From assembly GCF_000002425.4 (NCBI RefSeq), contig NC_037271.1, positions 7,181,800 through 7,245,799 of the forward strand: a DNA stretch of 64,000 nt, in the 5' to 3' direction. The notes under the pieces are model-generated. The model saw only the letters and a list, made by a program, of their open reading frames with translations, did no database searches and had not been told where the DNA came from. Shown in pieces: positions 57,311 to 64,000 of the stretch (its first letter is position 1; each line of letters starts with the position of its first letter). The stretch comes from Physcomitrium patens. Lineage: Eukaryota; Streptophyta; Bryopsida; Funariales; Funariaceae. The translations under genes and the position numbers were made by a program.

Positions 57311-57848
57311 GTTGGTATCAATCTAAGAAGTACCATGAATTAGTATGAAATTCTTTGAGTTAAAAAAATTGATCTACAATAATAACAAGAACTAATCCAT
57401 AGTAACAAAAGACAATGTTGAAAATCCATGCATATCAATGACATACACTAGGAAATTGTAGAAGATTCTAGAAGGTTCTAGAAAAGCTTTGTAGTTTGTA
57501 GAAGCTACTTGAGAAGTTTTCAAGCTCGTGGAGGCTGCTTGAGAAGCTTCCTAGCTTGTAGAAGTTACTTGAGAAGCTTCTTAACTTGTAAAAGCTGCTT
57601 GAAAAGCTTTTTAGTTTTTGGAAGCTATTTGAGAAGCTTCCTAACTAGTAGTATATATAGGAGTTGAGACTAAGGGGATCCTCGATCTTGACAATACACC
57701 TCTTGGAGCCCTAGCTCATCTCTCTAGTGTTGTTCATGTACTCATCTGATTAATCTAGTTCTTATCGATGCTTCTTCAGCTTCTTGTTTAGATTTTTAGG
57801 TAGTATTCTAAATTTGTGACAATTTTTCGAGACTGCATTCATCTTTCA
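57310..57848 (+). repeat. Element F 5' LTR
   Basis: The left end is approximate. U3 contains the 30-bp array (57491-57640), directly followed by a TATATATAG box (57652-57660) and GAGTTGAGACTAAGGGGATC, a plausible start of R about 30 bp on. It ends near CATTCATCTTTCA before the primer site. Confidence 0.65.
57491..57645 (+). repeat. 30-bp minisatellite with heat-shock-element-like motifs
   Basis: Five exact-length units (57491, 57521, 57551, 57581, 57611) of the type TAGCTTGTAGAAGCTACTTGAGAAGCTTC shortened to their common words: TTGTAGAAGCT and TTGAGAAGCTTC. GAAGCTTC occurs at 57543, 57573 and 57633, with near versions in the other two. GAAnnTTC is the core of heat-shock elements. Degenerate units precede it from about 57455. 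Confidence 0.85.
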
Positions 57849-57860
57849 TATCAGAGCTAG
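57849..57860 (+). other. Primer-binding site of element F (tRNA-iMet-like)
   Basis: TATCAGAGCTAG; the plant initiator-Met primer site is TGGTATCAGAGCCAG, so ten of these twelve or more agree, with the preceding TTCA in place of TGG. Confidence 0.6.
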
Positions 57861-57874
57861 TTCTTTCTTGTTAG

Positions 57875-58075
57875 AGTGTGGATTATCTCTCTACTTGAAG
57901 GTACTAGCATTTTAGAGGTTGCGGATTATCCTCTTCTAAACTAATATTTTTTCTATTATAATATTGGAGTCTTGTCTTTCTTAGAAAGAATGGATTACCC
58001 TTCTTATTGAAGGTTTTAAGGCATCTTAGAGGTTATGGAGTACCCTCCTCTAAACCAATACTGCCTTCTTGTAGA
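57875..58075 (+). repeat. Two-unit duplication of about 111 bp in the F leader
   Basis: GTGGATTATCTCTCTACTTG with TTTTAGAGGTTGCGGATTATCC is repeated as ATGGATTACCCTTCTTATTG with TCTTAGAGGTTATGGAGTACCC about 111 bp later. Just before the gag ATG lies TTTCTTTTCTTCTCTTAG, which resembles a 3' splice site. Confidence 0.65.
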
Positions 58076-58098
58076 TTCATTTCTTTTCTTCTCTTAGA

Positions 58099-59125
58099 AT
58101 GGCTGAAGGTCAAGATATTACTATGACTGAAAGTTCAAAGTCCAAGTTATATGCCATTATGAATGCTCTTATTACGTTATCAAAGAGAACTGTAGAGATT
58201 GAATAAGTCATTGCAAGACTTTGTAATGATGGAGCATCCGGGATGGTTTAATCGAGGATTCATTAGTCTCAAGCTTCAGCACTAAGCGAAGCAACGTTGC
58301 CTCTAGTTCAACAACGATCATTGGTTATACAACGAATAGAGCTTCAGATTAGTCTTCTAGATAAGTTCAATGATATGTATTCTAAGTTTCAAGGTTTTTT
58401 CAATCAAATTAGATTGATAACAGCTTTATAGTCCGAACGCTATCTGATGGAGGAGTTACATGTTGGACTGGTTGGAACTTTGATCACGAAACAAGCTCTA
58501 TCAGGTTTTGATCTTTTGTTTGAGAAACGATCGTCAATTTTGAACAACTTTAAAACTTTTTTAGAGGCATTTGCAAAAGCATTTGGTGAACATGACAAGG
58601 TGATATGGACTACAACAAAGATATGATCGCTACGACAAGGAGCATGCTCCATGTTAGTCTATGCATTAAATTTCAGACAATTAGTGTGTGACATCAACTG
58701 GGACAAGGAAGCATTGATGAGTCAATTTTATTGGGGCTTGAGGGATGACGTGAAGGATTAATTATTATTTCTTCTCAATCCAAAAATGCTCAACGAAGCC
58801 ATTAGCCAAGCTGTGAAATATAATAACCACCCATTTCAACATCACCAAGATCAACGCTCAAGACAACATATAGCTTGTCACGCTCTAATTATATCAGCAA
58901 GCAGCCTGAATTCACATTCAAAGGTAGAAGACATACAAATTGATGCGGTACGTGTCAAATCTATAACTCTAGAAGAAAAAAAATAGCATATGGAAGAAGG
59001 ACTATGCTTGTATTGCGGTGAAGAAGGCCATAGAGCTAGAAATTGCCCTAAGAAGCAAAATCGATGCATTATCAAGACTAGAGGCATGTTTGTTAAAGAA
59101 AACGAAGATGCTCGGCCACAATAGG
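58099..59125 (+). pseudogene. Element F gag (fossil)
   Basis: Starts MAEGQDITMTESSKS. Gag-domain relics follow: FEKRSSILNNFKTFLEAFAK, then RQLVCDINWDKEALMSQFYW, LRDDVKD, and a single CCHC knuckle CLYCGEEGHRARNC at 59005-59046. One classical knuckle distinguishes it from the A/B/C gag. Several breaks. Confidence 0.75.
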
Positions 59126-59299
59126 GAGTGTTGTCGGGGAAAGAAAAGTTTGCCTTGAGAAAGTGCTAGGCTTTTGGTTGATACTAAATTCTCAATTAAT
59201 CATAAGATGAAAAATACTCCAAGATTATTTATAATTTTGTTTTTATTTCTTTCTATGATATTAAACATATTAGCAATAAACATCAAATGCCAAGCCTCT

Positions 59300-59405
59300 A
59301 GTAATAGTAAAAGTTGTAGCAGTAAATAATAATTATAGTACTTCTAGTAATAATAAAAGTTGTAGCAGTAAATATTAATTACTAGAACTTCAATAATAGT
59401 AAAAT
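59300..59405. repeat. 46-bp tandem duplication inside E5
   Basis: AGTAATAGTAAAAGTTGTAG begins at 59300 and, with one change, at 59346; a partial third unit starts at 59393. Confidence 0.8.
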
Positions 59406-59622
59406 CAATCAATAATTTCCAAATCTTTCATAATTTCTAAAACCCTTTTTGTGGTAGTAAAATCCTTGTATAACCAAAATTCCTTCAATACCGAATCCCT
59501 TTGATGCATTAAACTTTAAAATTTTATAATTATCAATCCAACCGTTAGATTGAGTTCAATTTTTTTGAAAAGTAAGGCAGTACCCTTAACTCTTTTATAT
59601 AAAAATTTCAACCGTCGATCCT

Positions 59623-59712
59623 TTACAAAATTCTAGATAACACAATTTCAGTAGCACAGCCTTTATAGCCTTTAAATTTGCTACTGAAATTGTGTTATCT
59701 AGAATTTTGTAA
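59623..59712. repeat. Perfect inverted repeat, 34-bp arms, 22-bp spacer
   Basis: Arms 59623-59656 and 59679-59712 are exact reverse complements by my reading (left arm starts TTACAAAATTCTAG and ends TTTCAGTAGCA). The spacer is CAGCCTTTATAGCCTTTAAATT. Other E copies do not show it. Confidence 0.9.
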
Positions 59713-60205
59713 TCAAATTTCTGTATGCTTAAAAGAGTCACAGTTGGTAAATAATTCACACCCTAACTTCAAACAACCTTAATTTCTTCATACAAAACTC
59801 AAATAACAAACTTTATACACAAAAATTATAGCCCAAAATACATGCTTTCTGAATCTTCTCTCTTAACCCTTGAATGCACTTGAAGAAGTGGCCTCTCCTT
59901 TGGTTTTCTCTCAGACAGTCCCTTGAAGCTCATTGGTCATGATCTATAGCCAATAAGAGTGAAGATCCTCTTATCCTTGCCTTATCTATACACGTAGATG
60001 GCCTAAGGCCACAATACTATAATGTTAATATCCATATCTTTTTACATATTTTATATTAAATATCCTAATACTTCTACTTTTATTTATAAAACTTATACAA
60101 GTTATTTAAGATTTTTATAAACTATGAAATTCTATAGAAAATAATTCATTATTTTTTAAGGTCATTATTAAATAACATCAATATAACAACCATTATTTTT
60201 ATACT

Positions 60206-60606
60206 ATGAATAAATTACAACATAACACCGTGTGGCTAGATGATTCAATACTACAACAACAATCAAGTTTCTCTCTTTGTGCTGAGCATGCCCATTCCTT
60301 TATCATTCTTCTATTTTTTGGCCCTCAAAAACTAAAAATCTTAGCGTTATTAGATTCAAGAGCATCTGCTTGCTTTTTAGATGAAGAATTTGTTAAGTGT
60401 CATGAGATTCTTCAATTACAAAAACCTAAATCTGTTCACGTAGAAGTAATAGATGGACGACCTTTATTGTCTGGTAGTGTCACCCATGAATCAAAACCTA
60501 TAGAGATGATGTTTAAAGACCATAGTAGTTATATTATTTTCAGTATTATTAGAATTCCATCAAACCTTATTATTTTTGATCTTTCTTCATTAGAAATACA
60601 TAACTA
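60206..60606 (+). pseudogene. Element F protease region (fossil, cut by an inserted LTR)
   Basis: The frame reads FGPQKLKILALLDSRASACF, FLDEEFVKCHEI, then VHVEVIDGRPL, HYS/DHSSYIIF and PSNLIIFDL. This is the Ty3 retropepsin with its D-S-x loop and the LG-type final motif near ...LIIFDLSSLEIHNY. The open frame runs on by chance into the A-type LTR until 60649; element sequence ends at about 60606. Confidence 0.7.
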
Positions 60607-60981
60607 TGGTTATCGTTTAATTTATTCCAAAAGAAACCTCCCAAAATAAATCCATATAGGGGGATTCGAACTTAGGGAAAGACCATGTATATGAGCTCCA
60701 ATTGTTAGGATCATGCAATTAACCGCTACTACTGAATGCTTACCATACCGAAGAATACTTAACTTTTCTTCGTACTGTCCACTCTCTCATATCAATACAA
60801 TAACATCCACAACGACGATTTCAGTACCCTGTGTAATTCACAAACACATAAGCATATCCCAAACCCTAGAACAAACAACTTTTAATTCACAGAATCTGAT
60901 CAAGATAATTCCTTCGATTACAATTCCTCTCCACTGAACTTACAACCTTGCGATAAACAGTGATTGGAAACTTCCATACAT
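60607..60981 (-). repeat. LTR M: end of an A-type LTR, interrupted by element D
   Basis: On the - strand it contains TGATCCTAACAATTGGAGC, GGTCTTTCCCTAAGTTCGAA (B-box-like, 60661-60673), GGGAGGTTTCTTTTGGAATA and ends AAACGATAACCA at 60607, matching the last 130 bp of the A LTR. It continues to 60981, where D begins. Its remainder would lie beyond D, outside the window. Confidence 0.7.
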
Positions 60982-62116
60982 TGTCATATTACGTGCTTTC
61001 CTGCTCGAGAACGTGTTGGGCGTCTGGCTGTAGAAGGTAGTATGGAGATTCACCGATAGTCAAGCAGTCTATCAGTTTTGACTGCTGGAATATAAACGAC
61101 TGCAACAATGTACCGTAAATCTATACGGATGCTCTTTGACTGCTTGTCGAAGTCCTTTTTGCCCCAGCCGGTAGGTCTCTAGATGTTACAGAGAACCCCG
61201 AACAACCCAAACTGTTAATCTTCAATACCGCTTTGTACTTACGATCTTGTATCCACTGACTGTCTTGTTAGATTAACCCAATAAATTTCATTCACTCCGC
61301 ATACTCAATCCTATAGACACCCTTTTAATCCTTCAATCACAGACGTAACTCGATTTCACAAAACAGTCAAGAGTATTCAAACCCACTTCATTAAAAATCC
61401 CGATTCACTATTACAATACTGACTTCAGCAGCGATTGCCTCAGTCTTCCTAAAACTCTACGAAGAAGAAAAATCCAAATTCTATGTCTTTCCTTTCCCGA
61501 CCCGAAGCATGAAGCTCCTCTCTCTAATATCCTTGATCTTCAAAAACCTCCAATGAAACCGAACTAGTAACCTTGCAAAAACTTGAAAACCCCCCTTTCC
61601 CCCGATTCAACTTCAAACTTATTCTTTCTCTAACCTTATCCTCTTGAATTCCTTCAATCTTTCGTCTTGGATCCAAAATTGGCTACCGCTGTCAGAGCTT
61701 AGATCCAAAATTGGCTAACATCATCAAGGCCTTCTCCTCCGTTTTTACCTTTAAGAGATCCATTTGCCGCAAACAACGTTCCCTGGATGTTCCCGTAATT
61801 GGGTCTGTATTGGATTGCCCAGCGAATTCAGGTCTCATATTGGGTAAGAGGACCCGGATTGGATTCTCGAAATTGGATCCAATTGGCTCTTCGAACCCGT
61901 CGTGTGAATTAGTCCTTCTCTTCCGGGTGACTCCTGTTATTGGAATTGAACGAAGCATTTCAGTATGCCCCCACTGATTGTAACGGGGTGACTGAACCTG
62001 GCCACTCAGTATTTGTACAGGAGTTGGTCGTTGCTCCCAATATTCGAGGTAACTAAATATTAATAAAATTCCCCTTTCTTTTTATTTTCACTGTATACTC
62101 GTGTTACAACACGACA
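60982..62116 (-). repeat. Element D 3' LTR (1135 bp)
   Basis: Coding strand from TGTCGTGTTGTAACACGAG (62116) to ACGTAATATGACA (60982), TG...CA. Preceded by the polypurine tract. It includes a 32-bp direct repeat GATCCAAAATTGGCTA (61670 and 61702) and a GGATCCAATTGG word near 61875. Flank TACAT at 60977-60981 is one half of a target duplication whose partner is out of view. Confidence 0.75.
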
Positions 62117-62130
62117 TCCACCCCCTCTGA
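62117..62130 (-). other. Polypurine tract of element D
   Basis: TCAGAGGGGGTGGA on the coding strand, directly before the LTR start TGTCGTG. Confidence 0.85.
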
Positions 62131-62178
62131 ACCTGTGCATCCTCCGGTATGCACCAATTTACCCAATTGTTGTTTGCT

Positions 62179-62412
62179 TCAGAATATATCCTCTACGTCT
62201 TTGTCTAGTTCATCTTCGTCACCTTCATTATCCAAATCACTTTCATCTTCTTGCTGCGGAATCTCTATACCTTCATTAAGGTCTTCCATATTCATCTCTG
62301 CTTGTCTTCGTTTAAATATTTTTACTCGCTTCCCTGAAATTGGTATTTTTAATTTTGTACCATCTAACTCCCATAATGAGTAAGTCGCATTATCATGAAC
62401 AGTTGTTACCAC
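62179..62412 (-). pseudogene. Element D integrase C-terminal module with acidic tail (fossil)
   Basis: Reads TTVHDNATYSLWELDGTKLK, IPISGKRVKIFKRR (GPY-like end) and then a tail with long E/D runs (QQEDESDLDNEGDEDELDKD). In many Ty3 elements the tail of integrase steers insertion. No chromodomain is visible here. Confidence 0.75.
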
Positions 62413-62424
62413 ATATGGTCCAAA

Positions 62425-63123
62425 TCAACGTTTTGAGAATTTCCGCAAAGTGCTATGTTGATTATCCAGACTATTGTCATAAACAAGTACCCAATCACCT
62501 TCCTCGATTGCTTTTGGTCTCAATCGATGTTGCTTATCGAATCGCGCCTTGTTTTGTAACCTTGCTCTTTTTAACCTTTCCAATGCTATCTGGACATCTT
62601 CCGTTCTGTGCTCCAATTGCCGAATCCTAATAGCCATAAGTTCTTCTCTTGTCAATCCATCTTCCCATAGTAGTATACTCCAAGTAAGTACCTTTTCTTC
62701 AATCGGCATAATTAGTTTTTGACCTATCATAAGTTCTACTGGCATATATCCTATCACCGAACTATGTGTTGTTCGATCAGCCCATAATGCAAATGACAAT
62801 AGCCGTGGCCACTTTTTAACTTTCCCATTACAAGCTTTAACCAATGCTTTCAAAATCGGCAGGTGACCGCGTTCGCTTTTTGCATTCCCTTCCAGATTAT
62901 AAGCAGTAGTCAGTGATAGTTTAACTCCACATCTTTCAAAGAACTTACAAGCTTCTTGTGCATTTAATTCTCCACGATCTGCAGTGATTTTTCCTACACA
63001 CCCGTAACGGCAAATGACATCTTCAAGCAAAAACCTACAAATCCCCTCTGTAGATTTTGTCCTCAATGCTCTTCCTTCTACTTGATTTGATAAATCTTCA
63101 CGAGCTAAAACCAAATATCTCAT
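62425..63123 (-). pseudogene. Element D integrase core (fossil)
   Basis: Begins MRYLVLAREDLSNQVEGRAL; the second catalytic acid is in GKITADRGEL, the third in GNAKSERGH; then KWPRLLSFALWADRTTHSSV, a typical Ty3 segment, and a basic helix (RLKRARLQNKARFDKQHRLR) before GDWVLVYD. The first catalytic acid region lies just upstream. I recall similar wording mainly from fungal Ty3 integrases, but cannot test it here. Confidence 0.85.
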
Positions 63124-63414
63124 CTACCATAACCCGACCGGCATAATAACCAAATCAACAACCCATTTAAAATGAATAGCCAGAGGATACGTAGGATGAA
63201 GACCATCTCGATGTCGGATATTAGAATACAATTGACAGATTTCACATGACTCTACAAATGAGAGCACATCTCGATACATATTTTTCCACCAATATCGTTC
63301 CTTGACTTTAGCAAAAGTAGCCCAGATTCCTCTATGCCCTGCCCATAAACTATCATGAAACTCCTTTAATAATTTTAGTTTTTCTTCCCTTTTGCCTATC
63401 ACTCGTTGTGGCAT
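63124..63414 (-). pseudogene. Element D integrase zinc-binding module (fossil)
   Basis: EFHDSLWAGHRGIWATFAKV, RYWWKNMYRDV and CEICQLYSN give the H-H-C-C zinc site of Ty3 integrase, followed by PLAIHFKWVVDLV at the start of the core. Confidence 0.85.
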
Positions 63415-63516
63415 CTCAATTCCTTTCTTCGGTCTCTTCCATAAGAATCCATCTCGAAGTAAAAATCCATATGCTTTTTTTCTTATTTGTTTGAATTTTT
63501 CTGTAGACCAATTCCC

Positions 63517-63879
63517 CTACTTAGACAAGGTATTCAAATAATGACCAATATCCAATAATTCTCCTTCATAAGATTCTTCAAGAAATAGCTTGTCTTCTCT
63601 GTTGAGATTTGATATTGAATAGAATTTCAATCCGACATCATCAATGTCTTCAACCATTTCGTCCTCCCTCTCGTATCTTGCTCGAGATAGCATGTCTGCT
63701 ACTAAATTGTCCTTCCCTGTGATATGCTTAAATTCTGGATTTAGTGACTTAATATAAGCAATCCATCTCAACATTGTAATATCTGGCGTTGAACAGTTAA
63801 TAATCATTCCAAGCAATGGCAAGCAATCTATTTCAATTACTACTACTGCCCCAATCAAATAGTCCTTTTCAGCTTTCAT
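63517..63879 (-). pseudogene. Element D RNase H C-terminal part (fossil)
   Basis: VVIEIDCLPLLGMI (DCxPL motif), LRWIAYIKSL, and HITGKDNLVADMLSRARYE, the standard end of Ty3 RNase H, followed by the spacer to integrase. The upstream part of pol lies to the right, out of the window. Confidence 0.85.
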
Positions 63880-64000
63880 AGCCGAAACGACTCCTTAAAG
63901 TTCTCTTTTGACTTACGAATATGCATGCTGACGAATACTTAAAACTTTAGCCCCAAATCGAACTGCAAATCTACTCCCATATGAATCATCTTGACCCACA

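Larger units (their letters stand above)
59129..60188 (-). repeat. Solo LTR, family E (copy E5, about 1060 bp), with a large hairpin
   Basis: On + it starts TGTTGTCGGGGAAAGAAAAG, then TTTGCCTTGAGAAAGTGCTA, the inverted end block of family E, and ends near CATCAATATAACA. It lies between F gag and protease, so it is an insertion. It contains the CCAAT-pair block (59930-59962), a 46-bp tandem duplication (59300-59392) and a perfect inverted repeat (59623-59712). No clear target duplication. Confidence 0.65.
57310..60606 (+). mobile_element. Element F: Ty3-type element, 5' LTR to protease
   Basis: On the + strand: LTR (about 57310-57848), an initiator-Met-like primer site (57849-57860), an untranslated leader with a 111-bp duplication, gag (58099-59125), an inserted E solo LTR (59129-60188) and protease (about 60206-60606). 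It is then interrupted at 60607 by an A-type LTR that is itself interrupted by element D; the rest would lie right of the window. Gag and protease wording (CLYCGEEGHRARNC; ALLDSRASACFLDEEF) is of the chromovirus/Ty3 kind. Broken, with several breaks in gag. Confidence 0.75.
60982..64000 (-). mobile_element. Element D: Ty3-type element, RNase H to 3' LTR
   Basis: The - strand shows RNase H (63879-63690), an integrase zinc-binding module (63370-63230), the integrase DDE core (63123-62480), a C-terminal GPY-like module (62412-62300), an acidic tail (to 62179), a polypurine tract and a 3' LTR (62116-60982). The 5' part extends beyond the window. The sequence is visibly less AT-rich than all surroundings and keeps longer frames, so it is younger than G, J and the E solo LTRs or came from another base-composition background. 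A handful of breaks are present. Its LTR is related to L and family E, making it a candidate for the kind of element that left the E solo LTRs. Confidence 0.8.

Noticed and set aside
61692-61977. Two overlapping 88-codon open frames on opposite strands
   Set aside because: Both lie inside the element D LTR, where GC content is higher and stops are rarer by chance; neither has a recognisable domain and each is a shadow of the other.
62135-62383. Serine-rich + strand frame
   Set aside because: It is the complement of the acidic tail of element D integrase (Glu/Asp codons read as Ser/Phe codons on the other strand).

Overview
The window is plant nuclear DNA with no gene I can assign to the host. 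It carries Ty1/copia, Tat/Athila-like Ty3, a chromodomain fragment, primer-binding sites resembling plant tRNA-Asp and tRNA-iMet 3' ends, SINE-like blocks and long AT-rich spacers. That points to a land plant with a large, repeat-rich genome. A gymnosperm-like genome would fit, but the sequence does not fix the species. Almost everything readable is LTR retrotransposon, in layers of different age.

Layout. 1-205: chromodomain tail of a chromovirus. 206-3304: element A (Athila-like Ty3, + strand, 5' part outside the window). 3305-13979: AT-rich spacer with a 50/100-bp tandem repeat, microsatellites, two solo LTRs of family E (about 7500-7930 and 9848-11026) and a pair of about 240-bp direct repeats. 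13980-14793: a family G LTR. 14799-19773: a young, whole-looking copia element (- strand) with near-identical LTRs, a 5-bp target duplication and one N gap. 19779-25385: Tat-like gag remnant, solo LTR H, a 79-bp tandem repeat, element G2 and a Tat-like integrase end. 25880-31219: element B (same family as A, - strand).

31220-40271: G3, a long decayed Tat-like element holding a family E solo LTR, which itself holds another LTR (L): three layers. 40272-46868: truncated LTR K and element C (a third Athila-like element with two LTRs). 46869-52060: Tat-like element J (- strand) with an E solo LTR and a partial duplicate. 52702-57310: an E solo LTR and element G4 containing a G-type solo LTR. 57310-60606: Ty3 element F (LTR, leader, gag, protease) with an E solo LTR inside. 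60607-60981: an A-type LTR end. 60982-64000: element D (- strand; RNase H, integrase, 3' LTR), visibly less AT-rich than its surroundings and the only internal region here whose LTR matches family E.

No operon-like or host pathway logic is present. The functional relations are those of retroelements: several families (A/B, C, the E solo LTRs) have no complete machinery in the window and, if they ever moved as they stand, would have needed proteins from related elements. The most unusual points are an additional 3' coiled-coil reading frame shared by A, B and C, tRNA-like B-box blocks inside several LTR families, a SINE-like insertion fixed inside the G LTR with an empty counterpart in the same window, an LTR with a 30-bp heat-shock-element-like array (F), and a perfect 34-bp hairpin in an otherwise decayed LTR. 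I found no CRISPR array, rRNA or convincing tRNA gene, and no clear new cellular system.
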